Below, piece after piece: positions 18,382-26,396 of a stretch of 64,000 nt of DNA; position 1 is the stretch's first letter, and the number at the start of each line of letters is the position of its first letter. The notes beneath the pieces are model-generated. The model did no database searches, had not been told where the DNA came from, and saw only the letters and a program-made list of their open reading frames with translations. A program made the translations under genes and the position numbers. Origin of the DNA: JANQKX01 sp039028695 (lineage in GTDB: Bacteria; Pseudomonadota; Alphaproteobacteria; Kiloniellales; Kiloniellaceae); assembly GCA_039028695.1 (NCBI GenBank), contig JBCCHN010000010.1, forward strand, positions 13,806-77,805, read 5' to 3'.

Positions 18382-18944
18382 GCGACCAGGGCGTGGTCGA
18401 CCAAAAGAGCCGCCGCCTTTTTTGCCTGGGCGGCTGCCGGGGCTTGGCTGTTGACTTGCTTGGTGACAATGGCGCCGTCGCTCAACAGCATAAGGTGGGC
18501 GGCCAGTTCGCCCGGCCGTTTGGCACCGGCTTGTCGCGCCAATTCCGATAGGGACTCGTAGAGTCGGCGTTTGTGGGCGGCGGCGCGCGCGTGGATCGGA
18601 TCAGAGGGTGTGGGGTATTCAGCGGCCGCATTGATAAAAAGGCAGCCTCTAAAGTCGTCCCGCTGGAACCATTCTTCCAGAGCATCAAACAGGGCTAAGA
18701 GTTGATCCCGCGCGGCGCCCGGATGCTGATGCATGCGCCGGTTCAGCCACTGAAAAAACTGACCGTCCCGTCTATCCAGGACCGCCAGGATTAAATCGTC
18801 CTTAGATTTGAAATGATTGTAGAGAGTCATCTTAGCCACGCCCGCCTGACTCAAAATCTTATCAATGCCCGTTGCGTGATAACCTTCGGCCTGGAACATG
18901 TCCAGGGCCTGATCAACCAGATGATCGCGCCGTTTCGATGCCAT
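18378..18944 (-). CDS. TetR/AcrR family transcriptional regulator
   Basis: A 188-residue regulator with the N-terminal TetR helix-turn-helix; the recognition helix region reads MTLYNHFKSKDDLI at about residues 35-48. The C-terminal ligand domain resembles the YxaF/LmrA group, with an RGCLFINAAAEYP-like segment. It is convergent with the VOC gene and overlaps it by 4 bp. A possible operator lies 15 bp upstream, suggesting autoregulation. Its target and ligand are unknown. Confidence 0.88.
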   Translation of the reverse strand: MASKRRDHLVDQALDMFQAEGYHATGIDKILSQAGVAKMTLYNHFKSKDDLILAVLDRRDGQFFQWLNRRMHQHPGAARDQLLALFDALEEWFQRDDFRGCLFINAAAEYPTPSDPIHARAAAHKRRLYESLSELARQAGAKRPGELAAHLMLLSDGAIVTKQVNSQAPAAAQAKKAAALLVDHALVA

Positions 18945-18958
18945 TTTCGCCTCAATGC

Positions 18959-18976
18959 AGACAGACCAATTTGTCT
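18959..18976. promoter_or_regulatory. candidate TetR operator
   Basis: AGACA and TGTCT arms flank 8 bases just upstream of the TetR gene. Read on the minus strand, the sequence contains AGACA and GGTCT half-sites like those bound by several TetR proteins of the YxaF type. This would fit autorepression. Binding has not been shown. Confidence 0.45.
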
Positions 18977-19005
18977 ACTCATTGCAGAGCCTGGCGAGTC
19001 GTTTC

Positions 19006-19032
19006 AAGGGGTTGTTCCTACCCCTTTTTTTA
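19006..19032 (+). terminator. strong plus-strand terminator with no plus gene beside it
   Basis: AAGGGG (19006-19011) pairs with CCCCTT (19021-19026) and is followed by a run of eight T (19025-19032) on the plus strand. The nearest plus-strand gene, the VOC gene, ends 625 bp upstream. The hairpin also forms on the minus strand but lacks a U-tract there. It may end an MTA-operon transcript that runs antisense through tetR, or a short plus-strand RNA. Confidence 0.65.
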
Positions 19033-19060
19033 AGTTGAAATTTTTTGCAGGTGCGCTTGG

Positions 19061-19825
19061 TCAGGGATGGGGAAACAGGCTCTCCGTTCGCCCGGTCAAG
19101 CGATAGGCTAAAAGACCGACCCATTCTTTGGCAGCCAAATCCAATTCGATCAGGTTAACACTCACGTTCGGTCGAATAATGAGACCATCGGCTATAGTCA
19201 GGTGATCGACCGGATAGGGATGAACGGACCAGCCTGCTTTGCGAAACACGCCCATGGCCCGTGGGATATGGTAGGCCGAGGTGACCAGGAGCCAATTTTC
19301 TTCAATGGCGGTCTTTGCGACTTTTGCCGCCTGGCCGGGGTGCTCTGCAGTAGACCGGGAGACGTTGTCGAAAACCATCTCAACCCCATCCAAGCCCCAC
19401 TCCGATTGCAGCCCGGCAACGGCGTCCGCGTCACCGGTTCCCGCGATCACCACCTCCGCGTCGGGATATTGCCGCGTCAAATGATGCAAAGCCAAAATAC
19501 GATCCACTGAAGCACCGAAAGTCGCCATGCCTCGGCTTTTGCTAACTCGCGCGTCATAGGCGCCGCCCAAGACGATAATACCCTCCGGTGCGATCTGCCG
19601 GTCTGACACGAAGCGGTTCTCCAAAGGGAGCAACAGGAGTTGGCCAATCGGAAGTAATCCGGCAATTGCCAATACAAGACCGGCGACACTCGCCAGGGCC
19701 CGACCGAAGCGGCGCCATCGGGTCCATAGGAGGATCAGCCCCAACCCCAGAAGAAGAAGTAAGATCTTGCTCGGTTGAATTAGGATCCAGATTGCTTTTG
19801 AGAGGGAAAAGAAGAGGTCGTCCAT
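19061..19825 (-). CDS. YdcF/DUF218 family membrane protein
   Basis: A 254-residue protein. Two hydrophobic N-terminal segments (about 15-32 and 40-68) anchor a periplasmic DUF218 domain that begins with IIVLGGAYDAR near residue 84. It also has the conserved STAEHPGQAAKVAK-like and VTSAYHIPRAMGVFR-like stretches. ElyC/YdcF family members are linked to envelope polysaccharide or peptidoglycan metabolism, but their reactions are poorly defined. It follows ychF after 39 bp on the same strand. Confidence 0.85.
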   Translation of the reverse strand: MDDLFFSLSKAIWILIQPSKILLLLLGLGLILLWTRWRRFGRALASVAGLVLAIAGLLPIGQLLLLPLENRFVSDRQIAPEGIIVLGGAYDARVSKSRGMATFGASVDRILALHHLTRQYPDAEVVIAGTGDADAVAGLQSEWGLDGVEMVFDNVSRSTAEHPGQAAKVAKTAIEENWLLVTSAYHIPRAMGVFRKAGWSVHPYPVDHLTIADGLIIRPNVSVNLIELDLAAKEWVGLLAYRLTGRTESLFPHP

Positions 19826-19864
19826 GTGGATTTCAGGGGCCCGCCGTTAAGAGAGACTCGATCC

Positions 19865-20962
19865 TTACACGTTGAAGCGGAAGTGATAAACATCCCCATC
19901 TTGTGTGATATAGTCCCGGCCCTCGACCCGTAGTTTGCCCGCATCCTTAGCGCCTTGTTCTCCGTCACAAACGAGGAAATCTCTATAGGTGATGGTCTCT
20001 GCCCGGATAAATCCTTTTTCGAAGTCCGTGTGGATGACGCCGGCGGCTTGGGGGGCCGTGGCATGACGACGTACGGTCCAGGCCCGGGCCTCCTTGGGTC
20101 CCACGGTAAAAAAGGTGATCAAATCCAATAGCGCGTAACCGGCCTGAATGACCCGGCTTAGGCCCGATTCCTGAAGCCCCAGGTGGTCTAGAAATTCCGC
20201 CTTTTCCGCCGGATCGGTGAGGCCGGCGACCTCCGCTTCAATGGCGGCCGATACCACCACGATAGCCGCACCTGCGGCCGCAGCGTGTTCGGCGACCTTG
20301 TCTGAATGGCTGTTTCCCGTTGCCGCGTTTTCCTCTTCCACATTCGCGGCATAGAGCACGGGTTTCGCGGTGAGCAACTGCAACTGCCTGAAGGCCCGGA
20401 CCAGATCCTTGGGCGGAGTGAGGCGCCGGGCCGGGATGCCAGCTTGTAGGGCTTCATTGGCTAGCTCGAGGGCGGCCAATTTCCCCTTGGCCTCCTTATC
20501 CCCGCCTTTGGCCTTTTTGCCTGTCGAAACCAACTGTTTTTCCACCGAGTCTAGGTCGGCCAACAGCAACTCGGTTTCCACGGTTTCCGCGTCCCTGATC
20601 GGGTCGACCGATCCATCCACGTGGGTAATATCCCCTTCAAAGCAGCGCAGTACGTGGACGATGGCGTCCACTTCACGGATGTTGGCGAGGAATTGGTTGC
20701 CCAGGCCTTCCCCCTTCGAGGCACCGCGTACCAGCCCGGCAATGTCGACGAACTCCAAAAAGGTGGGGATGATCTTCGCGGATTTACCGATGCGGGCCAG
20801 ATCGTCCAAGCGAGGATCGGGCACCGGCACCCGGCCCACATTGGGCTCGATGGTGCAAAAGGGATAGTTGGCCGCGGCCGCGGCCGCCGTCTCCGTGAGG
20901 GCATTAAAAAGGGTGGACTTGCCCACATTGGGCAGTCCCACGATGCCACAGTTAAATCCCAT
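19865..20962 (-). CDS. ychF: redox-regulated ATPase YchF (Obg family)
   Basis: A 365-residue P-loop protein with the G1 motif GLPNVGKST at about residues 8-16. The G3 region reads DIAGLVRGASKGEGLGNQ, and the C-terminal TGS domain ends in EGRDYITQDGDVYHFRFNV-like sequence. YchF binds ATP rather than GTP and associates with ribosomes. It lies 12 bp after pth, an association that is very widely conserved. A GAGGG ribosome site precedes the ATG. Confidence 0.95.
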   Translation of the reverse strand: MGFNCGIVGLPNVGKSTLFNALTETAAAAAANYPFCTIEPNVGRVPVPDPRLDDLARIGKSAKIIPTFLEFVDIAGLVRGASKGEGLGNQFLANIREVDAIVHVLRCFEGDITHVDGSVDPIRDAETVETELLLADLDSVEKQLVSTGKKAKGGDKEAKGKLAALELANEALQAGIPARRLTPPKDLVRAFRQLQLLTAKPVLYAANVEEENAATGNSHSDKVAEHAAAAGAAIVVVSAAIEAEVAGLTDPAEKAEFLDHLGLQESGLSRVIQAGYALLDLITFFTVGPKEARAWTVRRHATAPQAAGVIHTDFEKGFIRAETITYRDFLVCDGEQGAKDAGKLRVEGRDYITQDGDVYHFRFNV

Positions 20963-20974
20963 CGCGCCTAGCCC

Positions 20975-21739
20975 TCACTCTCCATCTTCCTTTTTGATAT
21001 GCGATTTGGTTTGACCGGCTGTGGGCCAAAGGCTGCCCAACTTGCCGGTTAGGGCGTCCAGAGGCCCGCCCTTGCTCCGACCACCGGAGCTATCCTGGGC
21101 GGCCTTAGAGCCCAACGAGGGCGCCGCTCCCGCTTCTGTTTGCGCCGCTGGTTTGGTTGGTTTTTCCCTGGGCGGTGCCAAGGTTTGGGCAATTTTGGAC
21201 ATGAAGGTCGAGCTGTCGCCTTCGACCAGTCGCGGTAGTTCCTGAGCAATGCCATCGATCAGCTTATCGAGCCAGACATCGTCGGCTTTGGCAAAATCAT
21301 GCAGGACATAGCCGTGCACCAGGTCCTTCTCACCCGGGTGGCCGATGCCCAGTCGAACCCGCCAATAGTCCTTGCCCAAGTGGGCGTCGATGGACCGCAG
21401 CCCGTTGTGCCCCCCATGACCACCGCCTTTTTTGACCCGCAGCTTGCCCGGCGCCAAATCCAGGTCGTCGTGCAGGACGATCAGGTCTTCGGTGGAGAGT
21501 TTAAAAAAGGCGACTGCCTCCCTTAAGGATTCGCCCGAACGATTCATAAAGGTATCGGGCTTAAGGCAAAGGACCTTTTCAGCTCCAATTCGCCCTTCCG
21601 ATACCTGAGCACGAAAGCGCGACCGCCAGGGCCCAAAGGCGTGGCGGCGGACAATCTCATCCACCGCCATAAAGCCAATGTTGTGGCGGTTATGGGCATA
21701 CTTAGGCCCAGGATTTCCCAGACCGGCGAGCAGCAACAT
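20975..21739 (-). CDS. pth: peptidyl-tRNA hydrolase with C-terminal extension
   Basis: A 254-residue protein. The catalytic core is typical: GLGNPGPKYAHNRHNIGFM at residues 6-24 with the active-site His, DTFMNRSG in the 60s and the DDLDL/GGHGGHNGL region around 93-115. It releases peptides from prematurely dropped peptidyl-tRNA. Bacterial Pth is usually about 190 residues; here the last 60 or so are rich in Pro, Ala, Gly, Ser and Lys and look disordered. GGGGAG precedes the start. It is the third gene of prs-rplY-pth-ychF. Confidence 0.94.
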   Translation of the reverse strand: MLLLAGLGNPGPKYAHNRHNIGFMAVDEIVRRHAFGPWRSRFRAQVSEGRIGAEKVLCLKPDTFMNRSGESLREAVAFFKLSTEDLIVLHDDLDLAPGKLRVKKGGGHGGHNGLRSIDAHLGKDYWRVRLGIGHPGEKDLVHGYVLHDFAKADDVWLDKLIDGIAQELPRLVEGDSSTFMSKIAQTLAPPREKPTKPAAQTEAGAAPSLGSKAAQDSSGGRSKGGPLDALTGKLGSLWPTAGQTKSHIKKEDGE

Positions 21740-21801
21740 GTCCCGATGCTCCCCTTTTTTGGGCCCCTGGGGTCAGCCACCAAGAGCCCGCGGGGCAGGT
21801 T

Positions 21802-22485
21802 TTAACCCTCGTCTGAGTTTTCGGACGGCGCTTCCTCAGCCTCTTCTCCGGCCGGAGCATCGCCCAGACCCTCGATTTCAGCGTCCGGATCGTCCTCACC
21901 GGGCTCTTCTTCAACGTGAACCACGGGGGCCGCGATGGTGGCGATGGTAAAGTCCCGATCTGTAATGGTCGGCTCGACCCCGTCAGGTAGGTTCACCATC
22001 GAGATGTGTACGCCGTCACCCACTTCCAAGCCGCTCAGGTCGATCTCGATTTGGGGCGGAATGGCGTCGGCCCGACAGTTCAAATCCAGTTCGTGACGCA
22101 CAACGTTCAAAACGCCGCCGCCCACCAGGCCCGGGCATTCTTCCTCGTTGGTGAAGACCACCGGAACCGCAACCGTGACCGCCGTGGTGGCTGATACCCG
22201 CAGAAAGTCGATATGAAGGGGCACATCGCTCACCGGATGGAACTGAACGTCGCGCGCCAGCACCCGATCCTTCTTGCCATCTAGATCAATATCGAACAGG
22301 CGGGCGTAAAAGCCCGGTTGGCGCAGTTGCCGAAACAGCTCCTTGCGCTCCAAGGTAATCATGGCAGGGGCTTTTTTGGATCCATAAACCACGCCAGGCA
22401 CACGGCCCTCGCGGCGTGCGGCACGGGCTGACCCCTTTCCGGCCCGGTCACGCGCCTCGGCGGGAAGCACAGTGATGTCACTCAT
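21802..22485 (-). CDS. rplY: 50S ribosomal protein L25/general stress protein Ctc
   Basis: A 227-residue long-form L25 (Ctc/TL5 type). The N-terminal 5S rRNA-binding domain starts with an ARDRAGKGSARAARREGRVPG stretch near residues 10-30. The C-terminal TL5 domain is followed by an acidic tail rich in Glu and Asp (about 195-227). It binds 5S rRNA in the large subunit. A good GAGGAG ribosome site precedes the ATG. It lies between prs and pth, the conserved order. Confidence 0.95.
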   Translation of the reverse strand: MSDITVLPAEARDRAGKGSARAARREGRVPGVVYGSKKAPAMITLERKELFRQLRQPGFYARLFDIDLDGKKDRVLARDVQFHPVSDVPLHIDFLRVSATTAVTVAVPVVFTNEEECPGLVGGGVLNVVRHELDLNCRADAIPPQIEIDLSGLEVGDGVHISMVNLPDGVEPTITDRDFTIATIAAPVVHVEEEPGEDDPDAEIEGLGDAPAGEEAEEAPSENSDEG

Positions 22486-22534
22486 CGTTTTCTCCTCAAA
22501 CGTAAAAACCGGCGCGCAATATGCCCGCCGATGT

Positions 22535-22566
22535 AAAAAGGCCCGGCCTCCAGGGGTGCCGGCGCC
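22535..22566 (-). terminator. candidate terminator between prs and rplY
   Basis: Read on the minus strand, GGCGCCGGC is followed by a short loop, GGCCGGGCC and TTTTT (22539-22535). The GC-rich stem is imperfect. It may attenuate readthrough from prs into rplY rather than stop it fully. Confidence 0.45.
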
Positions 22567-22583
22567 CCGTGTGACGACAATCC

Positions 22584-23531
22584 TTACGGATTTGCCGCCA
22601 TTTCAAACAAGCTCGATACCGAGCGTTCGTCACTAATGCGCCGCATGGCATCGCCCAACAGGGGGGCGATGGACAGTTGGCGAATGTTCTGCGCCAGGCG
22701 AACCGCCTCGGTCGCCTGGATTGAATCGGTCATTACCAGCTCTTCCAAGGGCGATGCCGACACACGGGCCACAGCGCCGCCGGAAAGAACACCGTGTGTC
22801 ACATAGGCGCTGACCGATGTGGCGCCCGCATCCATTAAGGCCGCTGCAGCGTTGCACAGAGTACCCGCCGAATCCACGATATCGTCCACCAGGATGCAGC
22901 GTCTACCTTTGACGTCGCCAATGATGTTCATAACTTCGGACACACCGGCGCGTTCGCGGCGCTTATCAATGATTGCGAGGTCCGCGTCAAGTCGTTTGGC
23001 AATGGCGCGGGCCCGAACCACGCCGCCCACGTCCGGCGATACGATGGTGAGCTCGTCCCCATTGCTGTTTTCCAGGATATCTTTGGTAAAAACCGGTGCC
23101 GCGAAAAGGTTGTCTGTAGGGATGTCAAAAAAACCTTGGATCTGTCCGGCGTGGAGATCCAAGGTCAAGACCCGGTCGGCGCCGGCCGCGGTGATCAGAT
23201 TGGCGACCAATTTTGCCGAGATGGGTGTTCGTGGCGCCGATTTTCGGTCCTGCCGGGCATAGCCGTAATAGGGAAGCACGGCGGTAATGCGCCGGGCCGA
23301 GCTGCGCATGAGTGCATCCATGGCAACCAGTAATTCCATCAAATTGTCGTTGGCGGGATAAGAGGTGGATTGGATCAGAAAAACATCCTCGCCCCGGACG
23401 TTTTCGTTGATTTCCACGAAGACTTCCATATCGGAAAACCGCCGAACGCTGGCTTTCGTGAGGGGAAGATTTAGGAATGCGGAAATCGCCTCGGCCAGAG
23501 GCCGATTGCTGTTGCCGGTCAGGATTTTCAT
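22584..23531 (-). CDS. prs: ribose-phosphate pyrophosphokinase
   Basis: A 315-residue class I PRPP synthase. It has the DLHAGQIQGFFDIP segment, the flexible-loop KRRERAG stretch and the PRPP-binding CILVDDIVDSAGTLCNAA motif. It makes PRPP from ribose-5-phosphate and ATP for nucleotide, His and Trp synthesis. The frame is open 21 codons further upstream, but the start at 23531 (MKILTGN) gives the conserved family N-terminus. It heads the prs-rplY-pth-ychF set. Confidence 0.95.
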   Translation of the reverse strand: MKILTGNSNRPLAEAISAFLNLPLTKASVRRFSDMEVFVEINENVRGEDVFLIQSTSYPANDNLMELLVAMDALMRSSARRITAVLPYYGYARQDRKSAPRTPISAKLVANLITAAGADRVLTLDLHAGQIQGFFDIPTDNLFAAPVFTKDILENSNGDELTIVSPDVGGVVRARAIAKRLDADLAIIDKRRERAGVSEVMNIIGDVKGRRCILVDDIVDSAGTLCNAAAALMDAGATSVSAYVTHGVLSGGAVARVSASPLEELVMTDSIQATEAVRLAQNIRQLSIAPLLGDAMRRISDERSVSSLFEMAANP

Positions 23532-23682
23532 GCCATCTCCAAGCGCGACCTTGTTATTTCGGAACGGTTGGTCCGAGCCGATCAAGGACCCCACAAACGC
23601 CTCTTTTTCTTAGCCGCGCGGACCATATCAATGTGACATGGCCCTGTAAACGGCCGAGAGGTATCCGCCCGAAACTTTGGCC

Positions 23683-24210
23683 TCATTGAGGCTTTTTCAG
23701 CCTATCGCCTCCCACTTGCCGCATGAAATAGGGCCAAACTCCGGCCTCAAGCGGCGGCTCCAAAGCGTACCAGCCCGGCGACTCCAGGGGCCGATCGCTC
23801 AAGATCACAGCGCCGGGTAAAACCACCTGGTCGATTAAGGGGGCCAGTTTAGCCGCCAGTTGGGCATCAGCCGCCCTGTCCCTAGATCCGATATCCGCAT
23901 GGACCAGGGCGGCTGGCCCGGCCTTCGCCTCAAATCCCACCAGGGTCTCCAAGAAGTCCCCCAGGATCAACTGATTCGGACTGGGGCGGCAATGCTCGGG
24001 GGCGTGCATTACTAGATCAAAGGCAAAAATCGAGCGGTTAGGAAAAAGCCGTCGTAAGTGATCAAAGGTGCGGCCCTTGCCAAGCCCCAGGTCTAAGATC
24101 GGACCCTCCAGATCGGCGACAAGACGAGCGGCCAGGTCCAAGCAGGCCTTTTGACTGCGAAAGCGGGCGATGAGCTTTTCCAGCTCGCTGCCAGGGAATT
24201 CCTGTTGCAT
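23683..24210 (-). CDS. class I SAM-dependent methyltransferase-like protein
   Basis: About 175 residues from the start at 24210; an earlier in-frame start at 24303 would overlap the preceding lipoprotein gene by 85 bp. The SAM-binding motif I is GPILDLGLGKGRTFDHL, and motif II contains FAFDLVMHAP. The C-terminal part resembles the Methyltransf_17 type, whose substrate is unknown. It lies 8 bp after the lipoprotein gene. The product ends in KKPQ, and a small hairpin covers its stop codon. Confidence 0.75.
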   Translation of the reverse strand: MQQEFPGSELEKLIARFRSQKACLDLAARLVADLEGPILDLGLGKGRTFDHLRRLFPNRSIFAFDLVMHAPEHCRPSPNQLILGDFLETLVGFEAKAGPAALVHADIGSRDRAADAQLAAKLAPLIDQVVLPGAVILSDRPLESPGWYALEPPLEAGVWPYFMRQVGGDRLKKPQ

Positions 24211-24218
24211 CTTGTCTT

Positions 24219-25073
24219 TTAAAGATCCTGGCTGGCCTGTTCGATAACTTGGTGAATGCCGGCTGCGGCGCCGATGGAAATTTGCCGTGCCGTTTGCACC
24301 CAATCCCGGGTCAAGGCGTCATGACTTACTAGGCTTTGCTGCTCGATTTGACCTACTTCGCTGCCGTCTTCGGCTTGGCGCAGGGTCCATACCAAGGTGA
24401 GCAGTTGTTCGCCGTCTTGGGTTGGGCTCAGGTCTGCCAAGCCCTGAATCATTAACACCTCTTCACCGCCCGCCTCGACCACCGGATAGCCGGTCAAGCG
24501 CAGTTCCTGTGTCAAGGCCCGTCCCAGATGGTCTTGGGGGTCGTCCAAGCCGCCCAATAGGGGAAGGATCGCCAAGTCCAGGGGACTAACCGCGGCACGG
24601 GGCGGATCGATCTGGGCTACTGGATCTTGCACCATAGCGGCGATTTTGGGGGCGGCTTCCTCGGCCAACTGAGCCAGCACGTCGGGGTGAGCGCTGTCCC
24701 ATAGACCGGCTGGCAACTGGCCCTCGCTGCGATGGATTCCCGCGATTCCCCCCTTCGCATCCCGTAATTCCCACAGAACCGACAGCCGCTCGTTCTCTTC
24801 GGCCGCGACGACCTGGACGTGACCGTGCAAGGTCATGCTCGAGGTATTTCGGGACAATGTCGAGGCGGGCACATCCAATCTTTGCAGTGCACTGGCCATG
24901 GCACCGGCCACCGCGCCTTCTGTTTGCGGTCGATCGCCGGTCACGGGCTGGACAAAAATGCCGGCAGGAGCCTTGATTTCCAGCAAGGGATTAGTCGCCC
25001 CGTCGTGCTGAAAGGGGCGGGGCAAGTCTCCACAGGCGCCAAACCAAGGCGCCGACAGCAGCAGCAGGATCAC
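24219..25073 (-). CDS. predicted lipoprotein of unknown function
   Basis: About 284 residues. A short hydrophobic signal (ILLLLSAPWFGAC) ends in a lipobox-like FGAC followed by Gly-Asp, so the Cys would be lipidated; Asp at +2 is the signal that retains lipoproteins in the inner membrane of enterobacteria. The mature part has no domain I recognise; it contains two similar blocks (residues about 55-150 and 180-280) each describing a beta-rich domain. The GTG start at 25073 overlaps the stop of an upstream tiny ORF (ATGTGA), while an ATG at 25109 is the alternative. The methyltransferase gene follows. Confidence 0.65.
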   Translation of the reverse strand: MILLLLSAPWFGACGDLPRPFQHDGATNPLLEIKAPAGIFVQPVTGDRPQTEGAVAGAMASALQRLDVPASTLSRNTSSMTLHGHVQVVAAEENERLSVLWELRDAKGGIAGIHRSEGQLPAGLWDSAHPDVLAQLAEEAAPKIAAMVQDPVAQIDPPRAAVSPLDLAILPLLGGLDDPQDHLGRALTQELRLTGYPVVEAGGEEVLMIQGLADLSPTQDGEQLLTLVWTLRQAEDGSEVGQIEQQSLVSHDALTRDWVQTARQISIGAAAGIHQVIEQASQDL

Positions 25074-25153
25074 ATGAGCACGCAACTCGCCACCAGTCCC
25101 AAAAAGCAAAACATCAAAAAGATGATCAGGTGAGGCATGACCGGCTGATCCAT
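25070..25153 (-). CDS. possible 27-residue membrane peptide coupled to the lipoprotein gene
   Basis: A 27-codon ORF (22 codons if started at 25138) encodes an almost entirely hydrophobic peptide with a central LIIFLMFCFLGLVAS segment, enough for one transmembrane helix. Its TGA overlaps the lipoprotein's GTG in ATGTGA, the layout of coupled genes. There is no good ribosome site, and such a short ORF could be chance. It may instead be a leader for coupled translation. Confidence 0.35.
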   Translation of the reverse strand: MDQPVMPHLIIFLMFCFLGLVASCVLM

Positions 25154-25197
25154 TGAATTTTGCTCATTCTAAACTAACGCCCATTGGGCACCCTCCG

Positions 25198-26349
25198 TTA
25201 AACCACCGCCAAATCCAGCGACGCCTTGGAAAGGGGGTCCGGGCCGTTCTCCGTCACCACCGATGTGCGCCCTAGGGACATGCCCAGGCCGGCATCGCTA
25301 TCAAACAGGATCATATGGCAAAAGATCGTCATGCCCGGCCTTATCTCAACCGGGTTATCGTGAAACAGCATCGGCCAGTCCATCCAGTTGGGCGCAAAGG
25401 TGGTGCCCAGAGAATAGCCGCAGGCATTCATGCGATGTTCCTGAAAGCCGGCCTTGTCCATGGTCTCGGCATGAGCGTCGAAGGCGCTGCCGAAGGTCTC
25501 GCCCGGCCGCAGACGATCTTCTACCGCGAGCAGGGCGTCTTGGGCCAGCGCATGCATTTGCTTTTGCCGCTCAGGTACAGACCCGACCACCATGGTGCGC
25601 ATCATGGCGGCATGATAATGCCGGTAGGCGCCTGCCCATTCCAGGGTAAGTTGGTCCTGCGGATCCAGGTGGCGCCGACCACTGAAATAACGGCAAAGTA
25701 AGGCACCGGGCCCCGATCCGATGATGAACTCATTGCCGGGGTAATCGCCGCCGCCACGAAAGATGGCGCCCTGCATGTCGGCCAGGATGTCCCCTTCAAA
25801 GGCGCCGGGTGCGGCACTCTCCAACGCGGCCTGCCAGGCGGCGTCGGCCAATTCGCCCGCCTTGCGGGCATAGGCGACCTCGGCTGGGCTTTTGACCACG
25901 CGGTGGCGGGAAAGCAAATATGACGCATCCGCCAAGTCGCAAAAGCCCGCCAAGGACTTTTCCAGGTGCTTACCGTTGCGGGCTGTCAGGCCATAGGCTT
26001 CGTATTCGACGCCGAGGCGCTTACCCGCGCAGCCCAGGTCCTCAAGCATTTCCCTTAGGTTCAGGCCCGGCCGGGCATCCGGCCCATCCACCCAGACACG
26101 GATGTCCTCCACGCAGGAGGTCAACTGGGCCTGGCGTAAATCAGGAGCCCGGGTGAGCAGGGCCATGCGGCCGTCTTGCGCCAAATAGAGGCACTGGAAA
26201 AAGACGTAGCCGAAGGTGTCGTAGCCGGTCAGGTAAAACATCGATTCCTGACGGAACATCAACAGGCCGGCCATGTTCTTGGCCGCCAATTCTTGGCAAA
26301 CCTTCTCCCGGCGGCCGGCCAGCTCTTCCTGGCTAAAGTGCAACATCAT
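25198..26349 (-). CDS. M24/creatinase-like hydrolase lacking the metal ligands
   Basis: A 383-residue protein with the two-domain creatinase/aminopeptidase P layout (N-terminal domain about 1-150, pita-bread domain about 155-383). Aligning by eye, none of the five M24 metal ligands is retained: the first Asp is Glu (LEWAGAY), the second is Ala (HAAMMRT), the His is Tyr (CGYSLGTT) and the two Glu are His and Gly. This argues against a metallopeptidase and for a creatinase- or ectoine-hydrolase-like enzyme, or an unknown hydrolase. AAGGAAG precedes the double ATG. It lies 48 bp after pgeF. Confidence 0.8.
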   Translation of the reverse strand: MMLHFSQEELAGRREKVCQELAAKNMAGLLMFRQESMFYLTGYDTFGYVFFQCLYLAQDGRMALLTRAPDLRQAQLTSCVEDIRVWVDGPDARPGLNLREMLEDLGCAGKRLGVEYEAYGLTARNGKHLEKSLAGFCDLADASYLLSRHRVVKSPAEVAYARKAGELADAAWQAALESAAPGAFEGDILADMQGAIFRGGGDYPGNEFIIGSGPGALLCRYFSGRRHLDPQDQLTLEWAGAYRHYHAAMMRTMVVGSVPERQKQMHALAQDALLAVEDRLRPGETFGSAFDAHAETMDKAGFQEHRMNACGYSLGTTFAPNWMDWPMLFHDNPVEIRPGMTIFCHMILFDSDAGLGMSLGRTSVVTENGPDPLSKASLDLAVV

Positions 26350-26396
26350 AGTGAACTCGTCTTCCTTACTTTTAATCGGGGATTCAGCGCCTTAAA

